Of a DNA stretch of 49,888 nt, positions 41,480 through 49,888 are shown in pieces. The position numbers were made by a program, and so were the translations under genes. The notes below the pieces were generated by a model. The model did no database searches, was not told where the DNA came from, and saw nothing but the letters and a program-made list of their open reading frames with translations. Position 1 is the stretch's first letter, and every line of letters begins with the position of its first letter. The DNA is from a bacterium (lineage in GTDB: Bacteria > Bacteroidota > Bacteroidia > CAILMK01 > JACPUW01): NCBI GenBank assembly GCA_016124515.1, contig WGNN01000011.1:1-49888 (forward strand), written 5' to 3'.

Positions 41480-43102
41480 ATGAAAATAATTCTGTTTATC
41501 GTCTGCACGATATTGAGTGCGCGTTGCACATACGCTCAACCCCTTGAATACCAATCTAAATGGATAATTGATATTAATGGAAAAGTTAGTTTGGCAGACA
41601 ACAATTCAAAATCTAAACAAGTAACCTGCACTACACCCGACAAAGGTGTAGTGGGATTCGCCGGTTTTAAGAACTATGCAAATATTGGCAACAAGAAAAT
41701 TTACCACGAAGGAGATTTTAAATTATTATTTAAGATTGATTCATTAGGGAAATTAGCATGGCACAAGGTGTTAATTGATTCAATCAATTCAGCAATTGGC
41801 ACAGGTTCATTTTTACGGGTTGACAAAAGCGGTAACATCTATTTTATGATGAGTGCGAAAGCCACATCTAGTGATGACAATTGGCCAGACAATGCCGGAG
41901 GACTTATCTGTCTTAGTTCTAATGGAACATATAAATGGAGTAAAGAAGGTTTTACAGGTGCAAATGTGGAATCAAATTACTTTGAAAACCCAATGTATAG
42001 TCACAGCCAATTTAATGGGGTATTTGCATATCAACTCGTAGAATTCCAAGTACTTGCCCGTTATGGAGTTATTGCACCCAACGGGCAGTTCAAGCCCTTG
42101 AATAATGACTACAAAAACCTTCCTTCTAATAATGCCTATTTCCACCCCTATAACCACGATGTGTATTTTTTATGCAATATATGGCAACCAACCAACGATT
42201 GGCAAGTGGATAGCCAATTGACAATTCCGGCTGATAGTATTCAAGAATATCATTATTTCCTTTTGCGAATGGACAGTACAGGCACAATGCATTATTTGGC
42301 ATCATTTTTCAATCAGTCGTATATTTCTAACACAGTGCGTTTTTGTGCTACTGATAAAAACAGATTAATTATAGGTTTTACTTATCGTGCCAATGATACC
42401 CTATGGTACGATGGTAAAAAACTGGGAGCAAGTAAATACGCCAACAACCCTTCGCAATTATGTCTCGACCGCAATGGAAAGTTGGTGTGGTTTTCTGAAT
42501 GCGATTACAATTATTATGGTGGCTCAAGCACTTTTGTTTTTGAAGAAAATATACGAAATGGAAAATTAATTTCACTGTACAGTTTTTATGATGATAATAC
42601 AGGCATGTTTTGGGATAGCTTGGAACAACAAGGCGGAGGACAGTTTATTGTGACACTCGATACGGCCACCGGAAAAGCAAAAAGGCTGATGAAAACCTTC
42701 TTTTACGGAAGACTTGGCATGCTTACTGACACCAAATATGCTGAATTGATTTTACTTGAAGAACCCATTGAGCTTGATGGAAAATCCTATAACCCTGTTG
42801 ATTCAATAAACCGCTTTTTTATAGCAATGGCGGATACTTTTACGAAGCCAAATTCCATTGAAGAAAAATTCAACTTATCTGCATCAATTTACCCAAATCC
42901 CAGCAAACAATCCTTTAATCTATCTTTAGATCAAGACAAACCATTAGAAGCTTCAATTTATAATGCAAATGGCATCCTGATCAAAAAATTAGCTATCACC
43001 AATGGGGCAAACTTTGGCATAGACTGGCCTAGTGGTGTTTATTTTGTAAAAATAACCGACAAAAATGGTCAATCTACATTTAATAAAATAATAAAAATCT
43101 GA
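41480..43102 (+). CDS. Secreted protein with T9SS type A sorting tail, propeller-like body
   Basis: A 540-aa exported protein (signal MKIILFIVCTILSARCTYAQ). The body has repeats of the type IDSLGKLAWHKVL, VDKSGNIYFMMSA, LSSNGTYKWSKEG, MDSTGTMHYLASF and LDRNGKLVWFSE. These suggest propeller blades (SBBP/PQQ-like). The C-terminus is a sorting domain (ASIYPNPSKQSFNLSL ... SGVYFVKITDKNG). It looks more A/T-rich than the flanking genes and is bracketed by copies of part of the PLD-like gene, so it may have been acquired or moved. Confidence 0.82.
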   Translation: MKIILFIVCTILSARCTYAQPLEYQSKWIIDINGKVSLADNNSKSKQVTCTTPDKGVVGFAGFKNYANIGNKKIYHEGDFKLLFKIDSLGKLAWHKVLIDSINSAIGTGSFLRVDKSGNIYFMMSAKATSSDDNWPDNAGGLICLSSNGTYKWSKEGFTGANVESNYFENPMYSHSQFNGVFAYQLVEFQVLARYGVIAPNGQFKPLNNDYKNLPSNNAYFHPYNHDVYFLCNIWQPTNDWQVDSQLTIPADSIQEYHYFLLRMDSTGTMHYLASFFNQSYISNTVRFCATDKNRLIIGFTYRANDTLWYDGKKLGASKYANNPSQLCLDRNGKLVWFSECDYNYYGGSSTFVFEENIRNGKLISLYSFYDDNTGMFWDSLEQQGGGQFIVTLDTATGKAKRLMKTFFYGRLGMLTDTKYAELILLEEPIELDGKSYNPVDSINRFFIAMADTFTKPNSIEEKFNLSASIYPNPSKQSFNLSLDQDKPLEASIYNANGILIKKLAITNGANFGIDWPSGVYFVKITDKNGQSTFNKIIKI

Positions 43103-43249
43103 AACAATATAAATTATTTCCTAATGAATGATTGATTCATATAAAAATTTGCGATAGACTGTAATACATCGCTTTTGATAAAAAGGGGGAAGTTTCTTGC
43201 CGGCATAGAAAGGAATTGATTTTGGCCCAGCCGTAAAAGCTAATTTCCA

Positions 43250-43430
43250 CTAAACGCTTGAATTCTGGTATATTATCTCGTCGGCCTTACGCAGCAAGCG
43301 CTTTCTCTTGTCTTTGGAAATGCCAAAAGGCGCCTTTGTTTGCAGCAGTTCATGGGTAAAATTATCGTATGCCAAAGCAGTTTTTTTTTGCAAAAAATAA
43401 TCAATTTGAGCATGTTCGTGCAAAAAATCA
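43250..43430 (-). pseudogene. Remnant copy of the PLD-like gene N-terminal region
   Basis: Bases 43271-43404 are about 90% identical by eye to 40978-41110 inside the PLD-like gene, in the same orientation. Translated on the minus strand they give KKTALAYDNFTHELL, SKDKRKRLLRKADEI and similar. The reading frame then leaves the homology and stops at TAG 43250-43252. The catalytic PLD domain is absent, so this is a fragment, not a second gene. Confidence 0.75.
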
Positions 43431-43433
43431 CTA

Positions 43434-44345
43434 TCAGGCTACCACCGGAAGCACCGAAGCGGCAATTTGCTTTTTACCAGCGGCAGAAAAAGCCACATCA
43501 ATACGGCCCAGGTTGATGCCCGCCCAACCTACTTGATTGATAAGCGTGCTGAAACCTTCGGCATTTTGATGCCACACAGGCTGCTTGAGAAAAGTATGGG
43601 TATGCCCGCCCAAAATGAGGTCAATTCCGCTTACCGCCTCAGCAAGTTTGTGGTCATCAATTTTATTACCTTCATATTGGTAGCCCAAATGCGATAGACA
43701 AATAATATAATGACATTGCTGCCCTTGCAACTCCTGCACCATTTCCCTGGCTTTTTCCACCGGATCCAAGTAAACGGTTTCGCGGTATAATTTTTCGGGC
43801 ACCAATCCCTTCAACTCAATTCCCAAACCAAAAACACCTATTTTCAACTCCCCACGATTGAATATTTTATAAGGCTCGAACCGATTGGCCAATTGGGTTT
43901 TTGAAAAATCATAATTAGCTGAGAGAAATGGAAACCGGGCATGTGGCAACATGTTATCAAGCCCTTGCAATCCACCATCAAAATCGTGGTTACCAAGTGT
44001 AGCGGCATCATAGCCCATTTGGCTCATGAGTTTAAACTCCAGTTCACCACCAAAAAAATTGAAATACGGTGTACCCTGAAACACGTCGCCCGAATCGAGC
44101 AGCAATACATTCGTTTCCTGTTGTCTGATGTTTTTTATCATACTTGCCCGCCTTGCCATGCCACCCATACCGGCACTACGACCCGCATTGGCAGGAAAAG
44201 GCTCAATTCTGGAATGCATGTCGTTGGTGTGCAAAATGGTTAAGCGAATATCGGGCTGCCACAACTTGCGCAGGCCTTCAGGTATCATGGCGCTACCCAA
44301 ACCCACCAAGGCACCATTTATAATAAAATCTCTTCTATTCATCAT
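43434..44345 (-). CDS. Metallophosphatase half of a split 5'-nucleotidase
   Basis: A 303-aa N-terminal (calcineurin-like) domain of the UshA/5'-nucleotidase family. Metal-site motifs are complete: LHTNDMHSRIEP, LDSGDVFQGTPYF, LGNHDFDGG, SHLGYQ and GGHTHTFLK. The N-terminus MMNRRDFIINGALVGLG has a twin-arginine pattern, so export by Tat is possible. It lacks the C-terminal substrate domain, which is encoded by the gene immediately upstream in the operon (11-nt gap). Confidence 0.88.
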   Translation of the reverse strand: MMNRRDFIINGALVGLGSAMIPEGLRKLWQPDIRLTILHTNDMHSRIEPFPANAGRSAGMGGMARRASMIKNIRQQETNVLLLDSGDVFQGTPYFNFFGGELEFKLMSQMGYDAATLGNHDFDGGLQGLDNMLPHARFPFLSANYDFSKTQLANRFEPYKIFNRGELKIGVFGLGIELKGLVPEKLYRETVYLDPVEKAREMVQELQGQQCHYIICLSHLGYQYEGNKIDDHKLAEAVSGIDLILGGHTHTFLKQPVWHQNAEGFSTLINQVGWAGINLGRIDVAFSAAGKKQIAASVLPVVA

Positions 44346-44356
44346 TTTCCATTTAA

Positions 44357-45112
44357 TTATTCAGCCATTTTTACGCGTTCGTCTATATAAGGCTCCAGCG
44401 GCTTACCATATTGTTTGGTATAGTTTTCAATGTAGTTTATTATCATATTTCTGCACAAAATATCATCGTCTTTAAGGGGTGCCTTGCCGGCGAGAAAATC
44501 ATGGCCACCACCACCGCCTGCAAGGTAATCAGAAATGGATATTATATATTTTCGGTTGGGATCAAAGGCCGCTCCACCTATAATAATTTGGCTCGCCTTC
44601 TCCCCTTCAATGGTGTAGGTGGCGCCGGCAATTACATTACTTTTTCGTTGGGCGGCATTGTCAAATAGTTGTTGTACTTCTTTGCCATTGAGCTCCATTA
44701 GCCATATTTCATTATCGAATGGCATCAGTTCAAATATGTTTCTTACCGTTACCACGCCTTTCAATATGGGCACCCTAAGCCCGCCACGGTGGTTAATTAC
44801 CGCCATATCAACCGCTTGGCCGTACAACCTTCTTGACTCTTTCAGTTGCAAATCAGACACAAAATCGCCGAGCGATGACTCGCCTGTGGGGCCGGCTTCG
44901 TTGTTGAATTCGGCAGCAGCTATGGCAATTACGCGGTTCATTTGTTCGTCTAAAGCCTCCTTGTAAGGTGCTATAGTTGCTACAGCAGCCGAGTCGTCAA
45001 CTACCTGTTTGTCAATAGCTATAGCTTCCTTGGGCCACACCGTATCGCGCCGGTAATGTGCTGTGCAACCGTGCAAAACGGCCAATAGCAGTAAAAAACT
45101 CAACCTGTTCAT
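44357..45112 (-). CDS. Lipoprotein with 5'-nucleotidase C-terminal domain (other half)
   Basis: A 251-aa lipoprotein (signal with lipobox LHGC). The body matches the 5'-nucleotidase C-terminal substrate-binding domain: GESSLGDFVSDLQL, DMAVINHRGGLRVPI, NIFELMPFDNEIWLMELNG and the ISDYLAGGGGGHDFL loop. It has no metallophosphatase domain. It is translated before the catalytic half in the same operon, an order that excludes a simple frameshift of one gene. Confidence 0.88.
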   Translation of the reverse strand: MNRLSFLLLLAVLHGCTAHYRRDTVWPKEAIAIDKQVVDDSAAVATIAPYKEALDEQMNRVIAIAAAEFNNEAGPTGESSLGDFVSDLQLKESRRLYGQAVDMAVINHRGGLRVPILKGVVTVRNIFELMPFDNEIWLMELNGKEVQQLFDNAAQRKSNVIAGATYTIEGEKASQIIIGGAAFDPNRKYIISISDYLAGGGGGHDFLAGKAPLKDDDILCRNMIINYIENYTKQYGKPLEPYIDERVKMAE

Positions 45113-45117
45113 ACCCG

Positions 45118-45124
45118 CAAAGTA
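45118..45124 (-). promoter_or_regulatory. Possible -7 box 5 nt before the nucleotidase operon
   Basis: TTACTTTG / TACTTTG on the minus strand, one base short of or one mismatch to TAnnTTTG, ending 5 nt before ATG 45112. Confidence 0.3.
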
Positions 45125-45149
45125 AGAGACATTCGGCGAGTATAGGTTT

Positions 45150-45235
45150 AGCTAATGTTAAATTGGAAATTGAAAATTCAAAATTGGAAATTCAAAAATT
45201 GCAGGTTGAAAATTGAAAAATACAAATTGGGCATA
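45150..45235. repeat. A/T-rich repeat cluster of the 'AATTGAAAATT' type
   Basis: Reiterated units TTGGAAATTGAAAATTCAAAA and TTGAAAATTGAAAAATACAAATTGG related to the three-copy repeat at 22606-23039 and to 37659-37694. Non-coding. Confidence 0.7.
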
Positions 45236-45280
45236 GGTTTTTTATAAAATAACAGCTGCGTTGTTTCCGTAATAGTAATA

Positions 45281-45736
45281 TTGCAACAAGTACATGAACC
45301 ATCCATTTTGAAACTGCTTCACAAAATACTCCCTTACGTGGCCGTTGCTTCTGCATTGGCTGTTTTGGCAAAAAACACTTTTTTTTCATCCATTGGGCCT
45401 GTCTTGGTGTTTTTCCTGTCCACTTGGTCGTTTTTGCATTATTACCGTTTTACCAAATCAGCTATGGCACCAACCGATTTTAACCAGCTTTCGAAACCCA
45501 CCCAATTGATTTTTAAACTCATGTATCTTTCTTTTTGCATAGGCATTATGGGGGTATTGTTTGCAGAAATGCATTGGCCAATGCCAAACATGTTTCTTTT
45601 TGCAGGCCTTGCCGGCATAGTTGCTTTTGCCGCCTTGTGGTTCAATTCACAACGGCGTATTATTTTTAGTCGCATGGATATTTTGGAATTATTAGTTGCC
45701 CAACTGCTTATTCTTTCAACCATTTTTATGAATTAA
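45281..45736 (+). CDS. Four-helix integral membrane protein with a GldL-like motif
   Basis: A 151-aa protein with four predicted membrane segments in two pairs (about residues 19-58 and 82-120, with a last one at the C-terminus). The GVLFAEMHWPMPNMFLF stretch resembles the FK(I/L)MHWPGA motif of GldL-type membrane proteins that is shared by many small Bacteroidota membrane proteins. Function unknown. The start is uncertain: TTG 45281 gives MQQVHEPSI, and TTG 45308 (KLLHKILPYV) is equally good and lies after a near -7 box (TAATATTG). Confidence 0.65.
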   Translation: MQQVHEPSILKLLHKILPYVAVASALAVLAKNTFFSSIGPVLVFFLSTWSFLHYYRFTKSAMAPTDFNQLSKPTQLIFKLMYLSFCIGIMGVLFAEMHWPMPNMFLFAGLAGIVAFAALWFNSQRRIIFSRMDILELLVAQLLILSTIFMN

Positions 45737-45797
45737 ATCTTAATTCCGGCCTGACTTCGGTCTTTAAAATTAACTCGATTTCGTGGCAAATAGGCTT

Positions 45798-45805
45798 TAA
45801 TTTTG
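45798..45805 (+). promoter_or_regulatory. -7 box of the TPR protein gene
   Basis: TAATTTTG is an exact TAnnTTTG match, 18 nt before ATG 45824. It rules out the longer frame that would start inside it. Confidence 0.5.
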
Positions 45806-45823
45806 TACGCAAATACAAGCGAT

Positions 45824-47137
45824 ATGCGCCAAAAAATAAGCATAGCCTTCATTACCCTTCTCTTGTGGCCTACCCTTGCCTGCTTTTGGGACAAAGACAC
45901 CATAGAAATGGAGCGGCAGGATTTTCCTGAAGCTCTTGAATTGATTTGCGGTAAGTTTCTCCGTCATTCGCCTGAATTTTATTATTGGCGCGCAAAAGAC
46001 CGCGAATCGCAGCTGCGGGTTTCAGACAACCCCTCCTATTACGACGATTTGGCTGTGTCGTATGCCAAACTGGGCGAGTTGGAAAAAGCCATAAACGTGA
46101 TGCTGCAAAAGGAAACAAAATACCCCGGCAAGTACGAAACCTATGCCAACCTGGGTACTTTTTACCTGCACCATGCCGAGCTTGACAAAGGTTTGGAATA
46201 TATTAAAAAAGCCATTGAAATAAATCCTGACGCACATTTTGGTAGAGAAAAATACCAAATGTACCTGGCCGAATACCTGCAAAGCAAGGTAGTAAACGAC
46301 CAATTGAAATTTCCACTGAGCGGCAGCCTGGGTATTAGTTTCAACGACGACAATGCTGCCAATTTTTATAATTTCTTATTGGAGAAAGAAGGAAACAGTG
46401 CTGACCAAAAGCTGAGCGAAGAAGCACAACAAAAGGCTGTAACGGGCCTGTTGGGTATGATGAAATTCGGCAATTTCAAATCGCCGGTTTTGCTGGAGGC
46501 GCTTGGCGACTTGCTTATGGCCGACTGCTACGAAGAAGCGGCCCGCGAATTGGCGGCAAAAGCCTATTTGGCGGCATCAAGAACTTTTGATAATAAAAAA
46601 ATAAAAGACGCTTATTATTTCAAAGCCAATAGCTGCCTGGCCGAAATAAGCGAAGCTACAAATGCGGATAACCTGATGACCGCTCTGGTGCAGGAAATAG
46701 CACAGGGAGATGCATTTTACGAAGACTTGAGAAGCAAGGAAATAGAATGGATACTCTCGGGAAAAAACCCTGAAATACAATATACCAACACCTATTACAA
46801 CAACACGATTGAACCCATAACTGCTATAGAACCCGCCCACAATGCCAATATTAACCTGGGTGATTTTCACAACAAAAAAATGCCTGAAGGCGATGTGGTT
46901 CCCTTTGGCGCAGATAAAATCAAGGAAATTGATGAAAAAGTAAAAGATTTTTTGAATGGCGAAGGCGTGGACATAAATAAGGAATGGGAACAGGCAAAAG
47001 AACTGCCCTCCGCTGCCCGAAGCAAAGAAGTGCCACATATAAACAACCGCATGCCGGTGCCCGCAAGTGTAGTTATTACCGCAATAGTGGTACTGGTTGC
47101 CATCGTACTCATTTTGCGTTGGAAAAAGGTGTTGTAA
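45824..47137 (+). CDS. Membrane-anchored TPR protein
   Basis: A 437-aa protein. N-terminal signal (MRQKISIAFITLLLWPTLAC, possibly a lipobox) and several TPR-like helix pairs. YYDDLAVSYAKLGELEKAI, YETYANLGTFYLHHAELDKG and LEYIKKAIEINPDAHFGRE form a contiguous array at about 70-140, with more degenerate helices to about 290. An acidic linker and one C-terminal transmembrane helix (VVITAIVVLVAIVLILRWKK) follow. It is likely a scaffold in the periplasm or membrane; partners unknown. Confidence 0.75.
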   Translation: MRQKISIAFITLLLWPTLACFWDKDTIEMERQDFPEALELICGKFLRHSPEFYYWRAKDRESQLRVSDNPSYYDDLAVSYAKLGELEKAINVMLQKETKYPGKYETYANLGTFYLHHAELDKGLEYIKKAIEINPDAHFGREKYQMYLAEYLQSKVVNDQLKFPLSGSLGISFNDDNAANFYNFLLEKEGNSADQKLSEEAQQKAVTGLLGMMKFGNFKSPVLLEALGDLLMADCYEEAARELAAKAYLAASRTFDNKKIKDAYYFKANSCLAEISEATNADNLMTALVQEIAQGDAFYEDLRSKEIEWILSGKNPEIQYTNTYYNNTIEPITAIEPAHNANINLGDFHNKKMPEGDVVPFGADKIKEIDEKVKDFLNGEGVDINKEWEQAKELPSAARSKEVPHINNRMPVPASVVITAIVVLVAIVLILRWKKVL

Positions 47138-47259
47138 ATTAAAAACCATAAAAATGACACCGCTCTGCACCAATTCAGTGTCTTGAAAAAGAAAAATAAT
47201 ACAACGAATTTATTATAGCTATTTGAGCGCCAATTATATAAATAAAAAAAGCAGCCCCA

Positions 47260-47967
47260 ATGGAAAATATAACAATAGACAATTACCTTGACAACCACTA
47301 CATACACCGCAGCAACTGGCTGAGAGCGGCGGTGTTGGGTGCCAATGATGGTATCATCTCCATATCGAGTCTGGCCATTGGTGTGGCTGCGGCAAGCGCC
47401 GACAAATCCCTCATAATTTTGGCAACCGTTGCGGGTCTTGTGGCCGGCGCGCTGTCTATGGCTGCCGGCGAGTATGTGTCGGTGAGTTCGCAAACCGATA
47501 CCGAAAAAGCTGATATAGAACGAGAAAAAATAGAATTGGAAGAAATGCCTGAAGAAGAGCTTCAGATACTTGCACAAATTTATGAGCGCCGTGGGCTAAA
47601 AAAAGAAACCGCCATGCAGGTGGCAGTGGAGCTTACAGCAGCCGATGCACTGGGCACACACATTAGAGATGAGCTTGGAATAAATGAGCTTACGCAGGCA
47701 AAACCCATACAAGCGGCTTTGGCTTCCGGTGCATCGTTTACTTTTGGTGGTTTGCTGCCTTTGCTCACTGTTTTTTTGGCGCCTGTGGCGGGTATGGAAT
47801 ATTGGCTGTATGCGTCAACCATTATTTTTCTGGTATTGCTTGGCATGGCTTCGGCAAAAACAGGCGGCTCAAGCTTGGGCAAGGCCATTTTAAGAATTAC
47901 CATTTGGGGAACCATAGCCATGGGGCTCTCGGCACTGGTGGGTTATTTGTTTGGAGTAAGTGTATGA
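47260..47967 (+). CDS. VIT-family (CCC1/VIT1-like) iron/manganese transporter
   Basis: A 235-aa membrane protein. It has the family start NHYIHRSNWLRAAVLGANDGIIS with the conserved Gly-Ala-Asn-Asp-Gly, then VAGALSMAAGEYVSVSSQTDTEKADIE. A cytoplasmic Glu-rich linker (EREKIELEEMPEEELQ) that binds metal in relatives follows. The C-terminal pair of helices includes GGLLPLLTVF. VIT proteins move Fe(II) or Mn(II) out of the cytosol. The bestrophin gene follows after 32 nt in the same direction. Confidence 0.92.
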   Translation: MENITIDNYLDNHYIHRSNWLRAAVLGANDGIISISSLAIGVAAASADKSLIILATVAGLVAGALSMAAGEYVSVSSQTDTEKADIEREKIELEEMPEEELQILAQIYERRGLKKETAMQVAVELTAADALGTHIRDELGINELTQAKPIQAALASGASFTFGGLLPLLTVFLAPVAGMEYWLYASTIIFLVLLGMASAKTGGSSLGKAILRITIWGTIAMGLSALVGYLFGVSV

Positions 47968-47999
47968 TAAATTAAAATCAACTATAATAAACGGCCCGC

Positions 48000-48902
48000 A
48001 TGATACAAAGCGAAAAACAAGGATTGCTTCAGCTATTGAAAATAGCGACTCCTTATATCATCATCACCGCCTTTTATGCCATTTTGGTGCTGGGCATGGA
48101 AGAGTATTTTGGCGACCATATTTATAAAATTTCGGGGCAAATAGGCTCGGTTTTCGGACTTGCCGTGGCCTTTTTTCTTGGTTTTAGAATGAACTCGGCT
48201 TATGACCGCTGGTGGGAAGCGCGTAAAATATTTGGCGAACTGACCAACAACAGCCGCAGTTTTGCCAATAAAATAAAAACCTACTACAGCAACAGCCAAA
48301 ATTTTGATCCCGAAAAACAACAGCAGCTGAACCAAAGGGCAGACAAGCTGATACAACTTTTGATTTTGTATGTGAAACAATTGAAAAACGAGATGCACGA
48401 CAAGCCCGCTGCGCAATTTGCCGCTAATGAGCAAAGCCTGCTTGATGAGTATTCAATTGGCACAAAAAACAAATTGTCAAACGAGCTATTGATGGCGGTA
48501 TCAATTGTGTTGGAATCAGATTTTGCCGCAACTGCCAATATTGAAAAAGGTGATTTGATGCAGCATATAAATCGGTTTTACGACATCCAAGGCAAAGCTG
48601 AGCGCATTAAAAATACCCCCTTTCTTATGATTTACACGGCCTTTACAAAAATTATTGTGGCGCTTTATGTGGTGCTTATTCCCCTTTTTATCGGCGATAT
48701 AGACTTGGGTGGTGAAATGAGCGGCTTCGAGTTTTTGGCGGTGCCCATTATGGTGGTTATCAGTGCGGCATTTCTTACCATAAACAAACTGGCCAACCTG
48801 TTTGCCGAACCGTTTTCTGACAACCCCACCTCGGTGAACATTGACAAGATATGCCAAACCATAGAGCAAAATTGTAGAGAAGTAGCCGCCAAACTCCATT
48901 GA
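48000..48902 (+). CDS. Bestrophin-family anion channel (UPF0187)
   Basis: A 300-aa membrane protein with the bacterial bestrophin pattern. LGFRMNSAYDRWWEARKIFGEL lies near the N-terminus, and ERIKNTPFLMIYTAFTKIIV precedes the pore helices. NKLANLFAEPFSDNPTSVNI lies at the C-terminus. Members form pentameric chloride or monovalent-ion channels. It is probably co-transcribed with the VIT transporter. Confidence 0.9.
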   Translation: MIQSEKQGLLQLLKIATPYIIITAFYAILVLGMEEYFGDHIYKISGQIGSVFGLAVAFFLGFRMNSAYDRWWEARKIFGELTNNSRSFANKIKTYYSNSQNFDPEKQQQLNQRADKLIQLLILYVKQLKNEMHDKPAAQFAANEQSLLDEYSIGTKNKLSNELLMAVSIVLESDFAATANIEKGDLMQHINRFYDIQGKAERIKNTPFLMIYTAFTKIIVALYVVLIPLFIGDIDLGGEMSGFEFLAVPIMVVISAAFLTINKLANLFAEPFSDNPTSVNIDKICQTIEQNCREVAAKLH

Positions 48903-49019
48903 AAATCAGCTTTTGCCAAAAGAGTCCGCTCCATTAACGAAACAGTAAGTTGCAATTCAACTAAAAAAAAAGAACCTTTGTACATTAGCGTTCGTTCAAC
49001 AACAAATAATACTCCTATA

Positions 49020-49487
49020 ATGAAAAAGAACATACATACCATTCTCTTTATGAGCATATTAGCTGCATCGCTTGGCTTATTATCCTTTAGCTACACTGCT
49101 ACCAAAAGCACTACACTTGAAAAAAGCGACAAGGGCATAGAGTTTTTTCATGGAACCTGGAAAGAAGCCCTTGCCGAAGCCCAAAGTAGTGGCAAACCCA
49201 TATTTGCCGATGTGTATGCCGTATGGTGCGGCCCCTGCAAAATGATGAGCAACTATGTTTTTACCCAAGGTGATGTGGGCGAGTTTTTCAACAAAAACTT
49301 TGTATGTGTAAAAGTGGATGCCGAACGCGGCGAAGGTCCGGCAGTAGCCCGAAAATACGCCGTAGAAGGTTATCCTACGCTGCTTTTTGTAAATGGTGAA
49401 GGAGAAACCTTGATTAAAACCGCCGGTGCACGTTCGGGCAACGATTTGATAAAGTTGGGTGAAAAAGTGCTGGAAAAAGCCAAATAA
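49020..49487 (+). CDS. Exported thioredoxin-family protein
   Basis: A 155-aa protein with an N-terminal signal or anchor (MKKNIHTILFMSILAASLGLLSFS) and a DsbD-gamma-like thioredoxin domain (thioredoxin_7 type). EALAEAQSSGKPIFADVYAVWCGPCKMM holds the redox centre CGPC, and EGYPTLLFVNGEG contains the cis-proline. It should act as a periplasmic thiol reductant. ATG 49020 is used; a longer frame would add 14 residues ahead of a good signal. Confidence 0.9.
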   Translation: MKKNIHTILFMSILAASLGLLSFSYTATKSTTLEKSDKGIEFFHGTWKEALAEAQSSGKPIFADVYAVWCGPCKMMSNYVFTQGDVGEFFNKNFVCVKVDAERGEGPAVARKYAVEGYPTLLFVNGEGETLIKTAGARSGNDLIKLGEKVLEKAK

Positions 49488-49888
49488 TCGTGACCTATCA
49501 AGTTTGAGCTGACAGATTGGGAGTTTGCAGCAAAACCCCGCCAACAGAAGAAAATTAACTAAAGTTTCGGGGTTCTAAATGCCCCTGATATTCAGGTTTT
49601 TACGCAATTTACGCGCGTTTAAAACATCACCTATCAGCTTCACTTACAACAAGATATACGGTTTGGATAAGATTTTGACTTGAATTTTTATTTTCCAAAG
49701 TCAAATTTTGAGCTTACCGTCTAAAAGTTGTACTCATTGCTCCTTTCTTGTACTTTTTATGCGCAGCGGTCTAATTGTTTTTTAATGGTGCTTATGAATG
49801 CTGAAGCATTTGCTTGACCAAAAAGTACCAAAAAGTCAAGGCTTGTTTTCTTTTCTTAACGCTCCGAAACAACCGAAATTCCTGAACA
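49488..49888. other. 401 bases without a recognisable gene (window end)
   Basis: No credible gene or RNA is seen. A loose inverted pair AACCCCG (49534-49540) / CGGGGTT (49568-49574) has a 27-nt loop and no T-run, so it is not scored as a terminator. Confidence 0.6.
49813..49840. repeat. Possible dispersed repeat with internal direct and inverted copies
   Basis: CTTGAC ... GTCAAG inverted ends enclose two direct CCAAAAAGT(A/C) units. I recall similar 'ACCAAAAAGTACCAAAAAGTCAAGG' strings as recurrent intergenic sequence in Bacteroidota genomes. Only one copy is in this window, so the repeat status is inferred. Confidence 0.35.

Noticed and set aside
41311..41547. Alternative 78-aa frame overlapping the small Cys peptide and the T9SS start
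   Set aside because: It overlaps the signal peptide of a confident gene and shows no organised features.
43434..45112. Frameshifted single 5'-nucleotidase gene
   Set aside because: The C-terminal domain gene precedes the N-terminal one and has its own lipoprotein signal, so no single frameshift can explain it.
49534..49574. Terminator after the thioredoxin gene
   Set aside because: Seven-base arms with a 27-nt loop and no following T-run.

Overview
The window looks like chromosomal DNA of a member of the Bacteroidota. Four lines of evidence support this. Three large secreted proteins end in type IX secretion (T9SS) sorting tails. The primary sigma factor is the short form (287 aa, no region 1.1). 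Many genes are preceded by the phylum's -7 promoter box TAnnTTTG. A riboswitch-controlled BtuB/BtuG-type pair is present. The exact genus cannot be read from this sequence. No rRNA, tRNA, CRISPR array, transposase or prophage was seen.

Layout. 0-3.4 kb: 3-hydroxyacyl-CoA dehydrogenase (cut by the window edge), a small membrane protein, pheS, and divergent rpoD with a strong terminator. 3.5-10.6 kb: a compact set of genes (KAS III-like synthase, carrier protein, SDR reductase, acyl-activating enzyme; on the opposite strand a second carrier protein and a left-handed beta-helix acyltransferase; then a DegT-type aminotransferase, an AstE/aspartoacylase-like hydrolase and an FkbM methyltransferase). 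It reads like a pathway that builds a short acyl group on a carrier protein and transfers it to an amino sugar. It is the best candidate here for an undescribed system. 10.6-21.2 kb: lipoprotein, trmD, two linked T9SS cargo proteins, a DUF2911 protein, an esterase-DUF1835-methyltransferase-xerD operon, and an 800-aa T9SS protein with lamin-tail, Calx-beta and DUF5689-like domains. 21.2-25.8 kb: a SanA-like membrane protein coupled to a small protein with primase-polymerase-like (AEP) motifs, a repeat-rich gap, and a hydrolase/beta-barrel/hydrolase operon.

26-37.5 kb: hutU; a ferritin-like protein; a cobalamin riboswitch with a clear promoter driving a BtuB-like receptor and a BtuG-like beta-propeller lipoprotein; two tandem paralogous lipoproteins with an EGF-like module; and serC-serA-DUF1015. 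37.5-38.5 kb is a gene-free stretch packed with dispersed and tandem repeats. 38.5-49.9 kb: lysA and a methyltransferase; a phospholipase D-like gene whose partial copy lies 2.3 kb away, so that the two copies bracket a T9SS gene and a small Cys-containing ORF; a 5'-nucleotidase split over two genes; a GldL-like membrane protein; a TPR protein; a VIT-family transporter; a bestrophin; and a secreted thioredoxin.

Two genome-wide habits show up. First, several promoter -7 boxes end only 4-7 nt before the start codon, which predicts leaderless mRNAs, and TTG starts appear common. Second, genes are packed tightly, with ATGA or TGATG couplings and convergent stop codons that share the four bases CTAA. 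All functional statements rest on motif recognition by eye; no database search was run.
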